Positions 33,794 through 44,733 of a stretch of 64,000 nucleotides of DNA are shown here, piece by piece. Both the position numbers and the translations under genes were made by a program. The notes below the pieces were generated by a model. The model was not told where the DNA came from, searched no databases, and saw only the letters and a program-made list of their open reading frames with translations. The stretch's first letter is position 1. Each line of letters begins with the position of its first letter. The DNA is from Phialophora verrucosa (Eukaryota; Ascomycota; Eurotiomycetes; Chaetothyriales; Herpotrichiellaceae): positions 1,550,001 to 1,614,000 of the forward strand of contig MSED01000001.1 of assembly GCA_002099365.1 (NCBI GenBank). Direction: 5' to 3'.

Positions 33794-35092
33794 GTTGCAG
33801 ACCTCTTTCCAGGTATCACATTGGGTGACTCGCGTCCCAGTCTGATCTACCGATACAACTGCGGAGGTAGTCTACTAGTCATGTTGGTTTCATCCTCAAA
33901 CCTGTCTGCCCTGCTTGCTTTCGGTCTTCTGAGACGGTGGCAGGCATGTGGGAAATGCTGAACAATGCGAGACAAACGTGGTGGGTGTGGAGAGCAGGCT
34001 ACACGCGTAAATTAGTGGTTTCTTTACCATTGCCGTTTGTCCATCAGGTGCTGAGGCTTGTAATGCTGGAACGCTTCCCACATGATGCTGTCTAATTCAG
34101 GGCCCCTCAGGAATGCTGGGTAGGATCGCCGGGACGTGGAGGTCTCTGCTGCCTGTCACTAGAAATACAGTGTCTAGGCCGAGTCTGAGATTGCACCCGG
34201 AAGCACGATCAAAAGCTTCAGACAACAGGCTTCAGTATGTGTACATGGGAGCTCATGACCTGGCGGTACCCCGGCGGGGAAGCGGCCCCTGACTCAAGAC
34301 CGCATAGAAGGCAGAGCAAATGCATCAGAGGCCGGACCGTCACACCCGACCACATGTCCGCCACATGGCATTGCCGGAGACTGTGGTCTGGTTTTGAGCG
34401 CTAACCTTCGACTCAACCGCGGGACGCAATAAAGTCATTACGGCTGACCATATTCATTAACCTCCACTTGATTGCTAGCAATGTCCGTTCATCATGGCTT
34501 AAGAGAGACAGCAAGCTTGGGTTAGATTTGCTGGGAAGCACCATGAAGCTCTACAGAACAAGAGATTTTCTGAGCTCTTCGGTAATAAAGCGCCCCTTTG
34601 ACTCTACTACACTTGCTTCCTTTCTCGACACGTAGGACTAGAGCGTGGCACTCAACCCACCCATACAACAGAAACTTGCCTAGCTCGGCTAGCCAGCCAT
34701 TTAGTGGATTCCGCCCCGGCCTGGAAACAAGTGGGTCCTGCTTGTCAGGTGACCTGTCCAATTTTAAGCTTCAGATAATATCAATCTCCAGCTGTATGTC
34801 GGGGGTCTCAGGTGGCTTCCGATGAGGGCTTGAAATCCACCCCGCCACTTCATCGAGGGTCCTTACAGCTTCTCCCCCATGGGGACCCCCCCAGGTGCTC
34901 TGCCATCCTCGTCTCTCGTGGTTATAAGCAATTCGCGGAGCCCGTCTTAGTCCACGGACACTCTTCGTGAATCTCGATCAGCAGGAAGGTTCTGTCTCGA
35001 CTTTGCGAGCTGGTCCATTTGCCTCCAACCTGCCCCCGGTACAACCAAATCGCTCCAGAGACCCCATACTTGTCCGCAACTCTCCCACAGCC
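33794..35092. other. Intergenic stretch, no gene recognised
   Basis: A 1.3-kb gap without supported coding sequence. It includes the upstream region of the transporter gene starting at 35093. Confidence 0.5.
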
Positions 35093-36809
35093 ATGGTGGA
35101 GGCAGTCGCAGTACCAGGTGCTGCCCCAGGCAGTGGACACCTTGCCAAAAAATGGAACTTCTTGTTTGCCAAGAAGCGTTTCATCTTCTGGTGTATTTAC
35201 GCTTCCTCGGGCTCGATCATGCTTGGTTTTGATCTTGTCTTGCCTGGACAGGTCCTCGCCATGCCCCGGTTCCGACAAGAATATGGTACGACGTTGGATG
35301 GTGCATATATCGTTCCCGCCAACTGGCAAAGTCTCTGGGCTGGCATGACAGCAGTTGGTCAAGTCGTGGGTGCCGCTTTCACGGGTCCACTTTCCGAGAG
35401 GTATGGGCGGCGACTGCCCTTTCTCCTTGGTGCCATATGTTCCCTCGCCGGGGTTGCTCTACAATTCGCCTCCACAAAATGGAAGCTCATGTGCGCTGGA
35501 AAGGCTGTCAACGGTGCGCTTCACGGTCCTCATTTGTCGACGCTACTAAGTGAAAAATAGGTCTTGGTATCGGCCTCTGCTTCACATTTGCCCCGTTGTA
35601 CATTGGCGAAAACGCAGTTGCAGATTTGCGCGGGCTCTTTCTTGTTTCCTTCAACGCCATGATCGTTTGGGGTCAGTTCTTCGTGGTGCTGACGGCGAAA
35701 TGGGCAAATTCCATTGACGGCCGGGCTTGCTATCTTTCGGTGCTTGGCCTGCAGTGGGTCTTCCCGGTCATCATGCTCACCCTGTACCCATTCTTCCCTG
35801 AGTCTCCATATTATCTGGTCAACAAGCGCCAAAACCCCGAACGTGCTCGGAAAGGCTTGATCAGGCTCTATGGCTCTTCAGACATGGCCTTTATCGATGC
35901 TGAAGTCAACAGGTTACAAGTAGATGGGCAAGCGGCAAGGTCGCTCGAGAACGCTGAGAAGGACTATACCTTCAGAGACTGTTTCAGAGGTGTCCACCTG
36001 ACCAGGACCATCTGCGCCATCGGGGTCACGGCAGCTCAACAGCTTGTGGGGGTCTCATTTGTGCTGGGATATCTAGGTTATTTCCTGGAGTTGATTGGAG
36101 CCAGCGATGTGTTTACTCTTTCGCTGCTTCTCTTCGTTTTCTCCATCATCGCCAACACTTTCTCCTTCTGGACTATCGAAGTCTTCGGTCGGCGGACCCT
36201 CATCCTGCCCGGTCTGCTCCTTATGTGGGTGGCAGATATCATCATGGGTATTCTGGGGACCATTAGCACAACTGGCGCCAACACCGGCATTGTGGCCCTG
36301 ATCTTTATTTGGGCTGTGGCATACCAACTTTCCATTGGAGCCATGTAAGTTGACACAATCTGTCCTTCCTGCTCCAATTGCTGATTTTTGATCCCAGTGG
36401 ATTTGCCCTCGCCTCCGAAGTCACTACGATTACTCTCAGAGAACACACTCAGTCCATGGTCACTATCACGAACGCTGCGGTTGGGTGGGTCTTCAGCTTT
36501 ACCAGCCCTTACATGATCAACCCCGACGCCGGGAATCTTGGCGGTAAGGTTGGCTACATTTTCGGCGCCTTGGGTCTCCTTTGCTTCGTCTGGGCTTTTT
36601 TCTATGTCCCAGAAACCAAAGGACTCACCTTTGCTGAGATGGACCTTCTGTTCGCCCGTAAGGTGCCGGCACGAAAGTTTGGTGTTGAAGGTCGAAGTCT
36701 CCGGACGACTGGCGAGGTCGCGACAGACGAAATTGAGATTGGCGACAAGGTCGAGCACGAGGTCATTGAACAACATATTGAACATTCGCCGAGAACAAGT
36801 GGTAGATAA
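35093..36809 (+). CDS. MFS sugar transporter (general alpha-glucoside/lactose permease-like)
   Basis: Three exons (35093-35513, 35561-36344, 36398-36809) give 538 aa. The ATG at 35093 (MVEAVAVPG) is the first in frame. About twelve hydrophobic segments are visible. Sugar-porter signatures are present: LSERYGRRLPF after TM2, FPESPYYLVNK after TM6, FGRRTLILPG after TM8 and VPETKGLTFAEMDLLF at the end. The acidic C-terminal tail (GEVATDEIEIGDKVEHEV) is cytosolic. Such carriers import hexoses or oligosaccharides by proton symport across the plasma membrane. Its position after the beta-mannosidase suggests uptake of a mannose-containing sugar, which is inference. Confidence 0.9.
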
Positions 36810-37463
36810 TGATCGTGAATTGGATATGAGGGAGTCTTGGTGGACAGCTGGTACTCACCTAGACGGCGTCGATGGGACTGAATTGCAATTAACAACTGTT
36901 CGGACATCACGACACAGGTACCTCTGTTATTTGAACTTTGCGACAAGAAGAGATCATTGTTGAGGTGTCCAACCTGATGCGGGCAGCTGCGTCAGAAGGA
37001 AGAGGCTGGCATCCCTCAGGCTTGCTTGTAGCAAGGCTGGTCACATGTCCGAGACTATTTGTCTCCCGGGGCCCTTCGCAGACCCACACCCATCCTTTGA
37101 GAAGCCTTGACAGTATCTAAGGCAAATATGTGATGCTCCTCAGTCCACAGCTTTGTGTATATTGCTTTTCAAACCTGTTCACCGCGACAAGAACTCGCAA
37201 GGCTGGCAGGACTCGAATCCTAACGGCGGCGAGTCTTCCATTCGCGATTCGAATCACTCGATCGACTCTCGACTCCTCGTCGCCGCTAGACTTCGGGTCG
37301 GATCCGGATGGATCTCTAATTTCGCCTAGGGCTCAGCGGACACTTGGGTGGAAACGATGGCTAAGTAGTTCTTGCAAGACACGACAATACCTAGCCCTAT
37401 TTGAGCAGGCGAGGTATGAACAGCTGAAACTACAACCGCGCTTGCCGAAGTCTCCAGAGGACA
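36810..37463. other. Intergenic stretch, no gene recognised
   Basis: Downstream of the transporter. No gene is supported; around 37190-37260 there are TCGA-containing near-palindromes but no tRNA fold. Confidence 0.4.
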
Positions 37464-37840
37464 GTGTTGTCAGTGTGGGAGCTCACTGTCAGGCAACTCG
37501 AGGCGGAGCCAAACAATGCGTATAACGTATTGCTACTGTTTTCATGCCTGGAGCCAGGTTCAATCACAGAAGAATTGTTTCATAGAGGCACTGCTGCTCA
37601 GAAGAGGTGGAATCACCAAGACGAAGTGCATCAGTTATTGGCACAGTGTGAGGACGTTGATGCCCTGGTCGTCTAACTTGTTAGAACGAAGTATATTCCG
37701 ATGTGTCTATCGAAAAGATGCGCTCATCATCGCTCGTATCATGCATGAAGAATGCAGACGGCCTTCGCTTGTTCGCCATCCATCCTTTAGTGCAATACTG
37801 TGTTGCAAACCAAATCCCGGAACTGGAGTTGCTCCGTTAG
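37464..37840 (+). pseudogene. Remnant of an NLR-like (STAND NTPase) gene
   Basis: One frame gives LSVWELTVRQLEAEPNNAY followed by LLLFSCLEPGSITEELFHRG, the pattern that follows the NTPase core in fungal NB-ARC/NACHT proteins (WELSFEQI... LLxLFSFLDP... I..ELF). A second frame from 37751 gives NADGLRLFAIHPLVQYCVAN, matching the HPLVQ-type winged-helix end, then stops at 37838. The two pieces are in different frames and no P-loop or repeat domain is found nearby. NLR-like proteins in fungi act in self/non-self recognition and heterokaryon incompatibility. This piece is too short and broken to function. Confidence 0.6.
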
Positions 37841-38092
37841 AAGTTACGCTTAATACCTCTGATTTGCCACGCTTTCCCTAGAGATCGGTACTTGGAGACG
37901 CTGCAAGTCCGGCTGTGCCTGACGACGAACTAGGCAGTAGCTAACATGGCGACTAGATGGACCCATTTTGTGCATTGCTAGTGAATTCTTGAGGCAAGAT
38001 GCACAAGTCCAACACGCGAGTCCCGCCCAATTACAGCATCCAACGTGTTTTCAAGCATGCCTCCCAATAACAAAGCCGCCCCCATCCCTGAA

Positions 38093-38905
38093 TCACCGCT
38101 TCTCAGCGAGTTCGCTGATTTTCTCCAGCCTCAGTTCTCCCTTCTTACCCCATCCGCCCTGCCCATGCTGCACGCTCGGACGGAACTCCTCATACATGTG
38201 AAACGCGGTCCTGTTCAATTCCCCTTTCTTAGCTTTGGCTTCGAAAACATCAATTGCTTCCTCCATCGCCGCCTTCGTCCTCGCATAGTCGGCTTCCCCG
38301 TATTTCTTCATCAACAGCGCCTCGTTGGCCTTCTGCGGCTTCCCAGAAACGATCGCGCTGCCATCCTTTAACAATAGCTTGAAGGACATGACATCCACTT
38401 CATCATCGGCTTCCTTTTCAGCTGACCGTTTCCTCTTTTCCTTCTCGGCCTTCTTTTCTGGGTCGTCGGCCGCCTCGTCTATCGCGCCGATGGCACGACC
38501 CTTGGAAATCGCACATAGCGCGGATATCGCGGAGCCGATGCTCAAATGCGTGGCCCAGTGCAGTTTGGGGTATAGCTTTTGCGCAACGCAAGCCGCCCAT
38601 AGCTGTAACACCGGCGCACGATTTATGACGACGGGCTTGTTATCCTCGGCGGGTACGACGTCTTCATCCGGTTTGATCGAGGCCTGCTTCTGCTTCTGCT
38701 TCTTGGTCGGTCGAGGAGACTTCTGAGGCTTCTCCTCGTCCCCAGGTTGCCTGCGCTTCGCGCTTGTCTTGACGTCCTTGGATTCCGGAGTGCCTGGCCG
38801 TCGTCGAGACTTGGAAATGTTGGCTTTCTCCTTCACGGGCTTGTCCTCGAAATCCTCCAGGCGCGTCTGCTGCAGCTTGCTCTTGCTTCTTGTTGTAGCG
38901 GGCAT
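38093..38905 (-). CDS. Lys-rich fungal protein of unknown function
   Basis: An intronless 270-aa frame starts at the ATG at 38905 (MPATTRSKSKLQQTRLEDF). The first 90 residues are basic, low-complexity and nuclear-like (KSRRRPGTPESKDVKTSAKRR, PRPTKKQKQKQ). QTRLEDF resembles a degenerate PCNA-interacting (PIP) box. The second half is ordered: VINRAPVLQLWAACVAQKLY, LSIGSAISALCAISKGRAIG, then VMSFKLLLKDG, MKKYGEADYARTKAAMEEA and FHMYEEFRPSVQHGQGGWG. The ordered part looks like a conserved fungal domain I cannot name. A nuclear, DNA-associated role is plausible from composition only. Confidence 0.72.
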   Translation of the reverse strand: MPATTRSKSKLQQTRLEDFEDKPVKEKANISKSRRRPGTPESKDVKTSAKRRQPGDEEKPQKSPRPTKKQKQKQASIKPDEDVVPAEDNKPVVINRAPVLQLWAACVAQKLYPKLHWATHLSIGSAISALCAISKGRAIGAIDEAADDPEKKAEKEKRKRSAEKEADDEVDVMSFKLLLKDGSAIVSGKPQKANEALLMKKYGEADYARTKAAMEEAIDVFEAKAKKGELNRTAFHMYEEFRPSVQHGQGGWGKKGELRLEKISELAEKR

Positions 38906-39539
38906 TCTTTTCTCGTTGTGTTTTTCACGGAAGTTGGCAATCAAGTCCTAACGAAAGGAAGATAGGCATAGGATATGTGGTTCAGTCCTACTGAGGAATG
39001 CGCATCAGGTGGTCCAACAGCCATGACGTCAGTTGGCGGAGATATATTCCGATCAACTCTACGCTCAGCCTTGGGTCAGTCAGCGTAGCGAGCTTCTCTT
39101 TATCGCACTGTCCGTAAAGTGCAGTGTCGTTGGACAGCGTCTAATCTCTAGAGAGGTTTTACCGACCAACGGTTGCATACGATGCTCCAGGTGGCCCCAA
39201 GAATCCCCTGGCAATAGCGACCTCCGAAATAGAAGGACGTTCTTTTCTGGACTCGAAGTGTATCAGTACCTACATCACGTCGTCTATTCTGCCTTTAGTG
39301 TTGAGGCATATTCCCAAGTTATCACACAAAGATGTCTGAAAAAGAGGTAGCCACTCCATTCCGCTAGATGGAGAAAGGAACCTATCATTTAGATACACCA
39401 TATACGTGAGTACGCAGGGATAGTGACTTCTATTTAGAAAAGCCCTTCGAGTTCCTTCTTTCGCAATCCTCCGTAACCCTCCGTGCCTTTCCCTGTGCCT
39501 CTGTCTGGTAATCCCGCCCTTATGAGTCCCTAGGCTAAT
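38906..39539. other. Intergenic stretch, no gene recognised
   Basis: No supported coding sequence. It contains the promoter of the Lys-rich protein gene and the 3' region of the second transporter. Confidence 0.5.
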
Positions 39540-41411
39540 CTAGACACCCCCTTTCGTATCAATCTTGTCCGCATGGGTGTGGACTTCGCTGACCTTTTCA
39601 ATAAAGTCCCCTCCCTGTGCATCGTGGTGCTCGACGACCAGTTGATCATTAGTTGGATCAAGATGCACGTCCCTCAAATAGACCGCAATCTCGTCGGCGT
39701 CTCCGAAAACAACTGCCACCTCCTCGAGTGGCATTCCCTTGGTCTCTGGAACCAGGAACCAACACCAGAGGACACCGACGGCTAGAATGACGATGAATAC
39801 CTTTGCAGAGTCAATGTCTTCCGCCCGCGGTGGACTATGGGGGTGAATAGCAATGGACTTACGATGTAGAATTTATATCCAATATTTTGAAAGGCAGTGG
39901 GGCCGACCTGGAGATAGACGAGGTCTGAGAGAGCAAAGACCACGTAACATATGGTGGCACCCTTCGGCCGGATATGGTTTGGGAAGATCTCAGAGAAGAA
40001 CACTGCTGAGTTGGCGTCGACTCCGGGATCGTAGAAGACGGCGAAGAAGTAAGTGGCAGCGACTGCGACCGAAAGCCCAGCCTTGTTCTCTCCGCTCTCT
40101 GCATATAGAGCCACCATGGCCGCTTCGACAGAGAGACAGACGATGCATCCGATGAAGGCCCATAACATGAGTGCTTTGCGTCCGAAATAGTCGAGTGCAA
40201 TAGCTCCACCTAGGTTTCCAAAAATGGACACTTTGCCAGTTAGGTTTCTATCCAGGGAGCACGAGGCGAGAGAGAGTCTAACTAACCCGAGATCCAACCG
40301 CACTGGAATATTAGCTGATCGCGGGGTCCGTAGCCCAAGGCGCGGTAGATGATAGTGCCCTGCCGAAGGTCAGTGGGAGGTGACTTTTGGACGTCCTGCT
40401 GTGAGGGAACTTTACATAGTTGGTGATCACCGTAGCCCCAGAGCTCTGACCGAAGAATGCGAATGCAGCACCCATGAGAGCGCGCTTGCGGTAAGACGGT
40501 CTTTTGATCATCTCCCACCAAGAGCAGTCCATCACGCGATCAATTTCGACTTGCTTCTGCATCTGGAAGAATTCCGAGCGAGCATATTCTGCTCGAGTGT
40601 CGCCCTTAATCGCGTGCAAATCGGACACGATCTTCCACGCCTCCTCTGGGCGTTGAGCCATAAGGAGGTAGCGAGGAGACTCAGGAATAAAGAACAACAT
40701 GATGAGCATGAGGATGGGGAAGAATAGTGCGAGTCCGAGAGGGCCACGCCACTGCGCTGTGGCATTTGTTGAATAGAAGAAACCGAGCCCGACAAAGGAT
40801 GCAATTGAGTAGCCGAGGCCAATCATGACACCATTCATACCAACCATCAATCCGCGGTACTCGGGTTGGGCCAGTTCCGAAGTATACACGGGCGCTGTAA
40901 TGTCTGATCAGCGCGGTGCGACGCAATGTGAAAGCCTTGACAAGCGAAGAATGAGACTGTCTATTGCTTACTGACGCATAGAAACCCCCAACTTCCTACG
41001 CCGGTGAAAAATCGAAACACCATGAACATTGCTGAATTCTGGCTCGCGGTGAGTATCGCTCCGCTGATGATGGAACTTATGGCGCAGATGATCATGGCTG
41101 TTTTGCGACCCCATTTTTCCATAATATAACCGGCCATGATTACACCAAAGACGGACCCAGCCTAGGGTGCCAAAGTCAGCCTACCTCGCCACCAAGGAGC
41201 ACAGGGAGTCTACCTGAAAGATGCCGGTAAACGCGCCGATTAACGTGTTGCCATGAGGGCTAATTGAGTCAACCCCGTCAAGAAGACCCATGTAGGCGAG
41301 GAACGCTGGTTGACCGATAGTTGTGGCGAGGATCGAGGAGGGATATGCAAAACACAACATGCCAGTCGATATGGCCAGGCATACCCCAAAGTTCTTCCAG
41401 TTCATAGGCAT
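39540..41411 (-). CDS. MFS sugar transporter (hexose/quinate-type sugar porter)
   Basis: Six exons (41411-41214, 41161-40972, 40894-40416, 40359-40287, 40230-39863, 39800-39540) give 522 aa. The start MPMNWKNFG is the first ATG. Signatures are MEKWGRKTAMI, YTSELAQPEYRG (sugar-porter PESRG-like region), FFIPESPRYLLMAQ, LDYFGRKALML and the terminal FLVPETKGMPLEEVAVVFG. The central loop contains SWWEMIKRPSYRKRALMG, frequent in fungal hexose porters. The C-terminal tail (DQLVVEHHDAQGGDF) is cytosolic and acidic. Proton-coupled sugar uptake is expected; the exact sugar is not predictable. One splice (into VSIFGNLGG) uses a weak AAG acceptor. Confidence 0.88.
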
Positions 41412-42426
41412 GATGGGCAATAGCTGATATCAACTCGGGAGGCCTGACGGTCAATATGGTACCCGGAGGGGGGATGTTGCTGATTCTTGCAGTAGATGTG
41501 GATATCTAGTGGCTTGTTACTACAGAAGAACAAACACGAGATTTCAAGGGGAGGAGGTTGTTGATTCTTCCAGTAGATGTGCATAGCCAGTGGCCTGTTA
41601 CCACGGAAGAACAAGCACGGGGTTTCCGGCGGAGCCTTCACTCCATCCTCGTCCGGGGTAGATCGCGGGGGGATGGGAACTGCGGAGCCAGAGATCGGAG
41701 AGCTGGGGATGCCGCAAGTTGACAATGCAGCAGTATCTTAATGCCGCAGAGAGAATTGGCGCAAGCTCCAGTCCCCTAGTTCCGGATAATGCGGAATGGA
41801 ACTGTCTGCTGTCGCGGAAGCATCTATAAGGGGCGAAGTTAGAATTGAGCAAAACATGTCTCCCATTATGGCCTTGAATGGTTGGTTGGGTTAGAACAGC
41901 ACTCGAATGGAGGCTTTGTTACCTAGCCTTGCTCTTTCCGACATAGAGCCGACAGCTTCGACGTAGAATTGATATTTGCTACCTGGTGATTTGAACACGG
42001 GAAGCCATAGATGATCCCCAGAGTATAGCATCGCCGAGTATGTCTTGAATTTGTTCGAAAACGACCACTACTTATTTGGGGTTTCGACCTCCTGACCTTT
42101 TATGAGAATCTGAAAGCCGCGATCCCGACCTACGGTCTGCATAGATAGTCAAATACATAGCTGGTATAATCTTAGATAGCTAGTCATCAGGAACCATCTG
42201 AGCGAAGGAGAAACATCCTGCAAGGTCTCGAGACCAAGTATCAGATAAGTGGGTGCAGTGAGAATACCTTTCCGGCCTATTACACCATTGTGTAAGTGTA
42301 ATGATTTCCTAAGTGGTAACCATCTATCAAAACTGAGACTCGAGACTGTCCACTCCAGGCTGACCACGATCGGCTGAAACTTCTCCTGCTTCCGCAATGA
42401 CAGCTAGGTAAGCTTCTAGAGTGTGC
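41412..42426. other. Intergenic stretch with an 81-bp imperfect repeat
   Basis: A 1-kb gap between the transporter and P450 genes. The only structure noticed is the direct repeat at 41477-41638; no gene is supported. Confidence 0.5.
41477..41638. repeat. 81-bp imperfect tandem duplication
   Basis: Copy one (41477-41557) and copy two (41558-41638) align over their length, sharing for example TTG-TGATTCTT and AGTAGATGTG; many of the differences are C/T or A/G transitions. It lies just upstream of the sugar transporter start. Confidence 0.8.
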
Positions 42427-44091
42427 CTAATACTTCCGTTTCTTGACCACAACCGGAAGTTCGGGCATGATGAGTGTCAGGTGCGATCTTGTCTTTTGAG
42501 CAAATTGGTCCAATGAATAGTCAGGCGCTGGAGATATTTCCACGCGTCTCAAGAATCCCACGAGGAACAAACGCATCTCAACCAAAGCAAGTTGCCTGCC
42601 CACGCAACCGTATTGCCCAGCACCAAACGGGATGAAACCTTTCTGGTTGTGACGAGTGATGCCATCCATAGCTCTCTTTTCATCGGAAATCCACCGCTCT
42701 GGAACGAACTCTTTCGATCTTGAAAAGTTGCCCTCCCAACGATGCATACTCCATTTATGGATGCTCAGCTGCGTATACTCAGGAATGTATTTGCCATTCA
42801 CAACAAAGCCTCCTCTAGGCGTCTGTCGTTGATTTCCATTGGGATCCGGCTCCGCCAGACGGAGCGACTCGTTGATGACTCCCTCGAGGTACGGTGCATG
42901 TAATGGTACCAAATCTTTTGCCTTGAGGATGCTGTGACCGTCCCAGAGACTGTCTACTTCCTCCATAAGCCTGCTGTATGCTCCCGGGTTCTTTACTAGG
43001 TAGTAGATTGCAAAGGTCAAACATATCGAAGTTGTGTCGCTACCTGCGATGACGAGGCTGATCGCCTCATCAACGAGCTCTGACTTGGTCATGGTGACCC
43101 CCGTTCTTGACTCTGGAGCCATAAGATGGTACAAAATGTCGTCGGTGGTGATTGCGTCTTCTTGGTATCGTTCTTCGAATCGTCTGATCGTGGTTTGAAC
43201 AAAACTTTCGAGTCCTTTCTTTCCCTTATTATCAATAGGGAGGATTCGATAGAGATACTTGAACCATGGTACAGGCCGTGTAACAGCTAACATCTTCATG
43301 TAGTCGCCGAGTGATTCCATTTGTTGTCTAGACTCGGTGTTCGTCCCAGAAATCATGCCGTAGTCGCGGTTAAAACCCAGCACTCCCATTGCGTCAAAGG
43401 CGAAATGCTCGATCTGAGCACTGATATCGAGAACTTGCCCGCTCTTCGCTCCGCACTTATCGACGACTTGATCAACCAGCTTGTTGATTTTGGACTCATA
43501 AGAAGTCAACGCGGACTGAGTGAATGCGAGTTCCCAAATTCTTCGGCGAAACTTATGTGCCTCGACGTTTCGCGTCCTTGCCATAGACAGAGAGTCTTCG
43601 ATCTGCTCCGGGCTTCCATCATACCAGGGGCCACGAAGGATTCTGGTAGATCTGCCACCCTGGATGAAAGAGACGTCTTCCGGGTTTATAAAGGACAACT
43701 CATTTGGACCATAACGCACAGTTTCACCGTATTTGGCATGCATGTCTTCGAGCCACAAGTGAAATGTACCTTGCTTGGCATAGTATGAAGTGTAAAACCT
43801 GGTTAGCTTCCCCAGAACCGGGCCTGGGTACGCGCGCAGAGGGTGAAGGTATAGTCTGTAAATGGCGATGCTTAAGGCGACCGTGGAGAAGTACGCCAGA
43901 TTGCACAAGGCCAGCACCATCAGCAATGCTTCTTCTCCCATCTGAGTATTCCAAATCCAGTAGAGGCCACATTCTCCAAGTGCAATGAATAGGACGAACT
44001 GCACGAGAGAAGGTTCGTGTCTGTTACAAAGGACATGGCTGGCCAGTCCTAGGACGACGCTCCCTGTAAGAACAGCATGGAGAAAATGCAT
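42427..44091 (-). CDS. Cytochrome P450 monooxygenase, intronless
   Basis: The ATG at 44091 (MHFLHAVLTGSVVLGL) gives 554 aa. Several hydrophobic N-terminal segments (two or three TM helices) precede the proline hinge HPLRAYPGPVLGKL. The I-helix oxygen-binding motif is AGSDTTS, the ExxR pair is in INESLRL, the PERF-like region is PERW, and the heme loop is FIPFGAGQYGCVGRQLA, with the Cys as heme ligand. It should be an ER-membrane microsomal P450 needing CPR. The fungal CYP family with this N terminus often hydroxylates indole or terpenoid metabolites (tryprostatin-hydroxylase-like), but the substrate here is unknown. Absence of any intron is unusual for a fungal P450 of this size. Confidence 0.93.
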   Translation of the reverse strand: MHFLHAVLTGSVVLGLASHVLCNRHEPSLVQFVLFIALGECGLYWIWNTQMGEEALLMVLALCNLAYFSTVALSIAIYRLYLHPLRAYPGPVLGKLTRFYTSYYAKQGTFHLWLEDMHAKYGETVRYGPNELSFINPEDVSFIQGGRSTRILRGPWYDGSPEQIEDSLSMARTRNVEAHKFRRRIWELAFTQSALTSYESKINKLVDQVVDKCGAKSGQVLDISAQIEHFAFDAMGVLGFNRDYGMISGTNTESRQQMESLGDYMKMLAVTRPVPWFKYLYRILPIDNKGKKGLESFVQTTIRRFEERYQEDAITTDDILYHLMAPESRTGVTMTKSELVDEAISLVIAGSDTTSICLTFAIYYLVKNPGAYSRLMEEVDSLWDGHSILKAKDLVPLHAPYLEGVINESLRLAEPDPNGNQRQTPRGGFVVNGKYIPEYTQLSIHKWSMHRWEGNFSRSKEFVPERWISDEKRAMDGITRHNQKGFIPFGAGQYGCVGRQLALVEMRLFLVGFLRRVEISPAPDYSLDQFAQKTRSHLTLIMPELPVVVKKRKY

Positions 44092-44733
44092 CTTGGCGCC
44101 GCCCGTTGTGTTCGTATGTGGATGTGTAAAATAACAAGTACGTAGAATCCCAGTGATATGATCAGTATTGTTCGACCAGGGGAAGAACAGTGTTCTGGGT
44201 TTGTCTCTACCCAATTACCGTGTCGACGATTATTATAGTGGTTGTGGTGTTTGATGCTCCAGTATTTTCCGCAAGGTCGCAGACAATGAGGTTGATTTGC
44301 AGTATAAAATCGTCGGAATAGCGGGATGTCCACTTACAGCAGCGGCTAGTCCACCTAGTCGCGTTCACACGGACGCATACGACTGGATAGGATGTGATTG
44401 AACCCTTTATGGCACGGAAATCTTATAGGGCTTCGTTGTTCTCTAACATAGGGTACAATATCGGTGCCGCTACTCGCCACTGGAGTTTTCGTCATGCCCG
44501 GGATTCTACGGGCTGATTAGGGCCCCTCGTCGATCGTGGCGTCTCCCTTTACATCGCTGTATTCTCACGCGGACGTTGATAGAGTTCTTACAACACACTT
44601 GCGGCATATGGTTAGCTCTAGCGTGAAGAAAACAGAACAGTCATCATTGAAGCTTTGATCTGCTTATATATCCCCGTACGTACTTAATCCAGGGCTATTA
44701 GGTGCGACACCGGTGGATCCTGTCGACAAGGGA
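44092..44733. other. Intergenic stretch, no gene recognised
   Basis: The upstream region of the P450 gene and downstream region of the aldolase gene. No RNA gene or repeat is noticed. Confidence 0.5.

Noticed and set aside
37190..37260. tRNA-like TTCGA boxes and near-palindromes
   Set aside because: The T-arm-like words do not pair as a 5-bp stem and no acceptor or anticodon arm can be folded around them.
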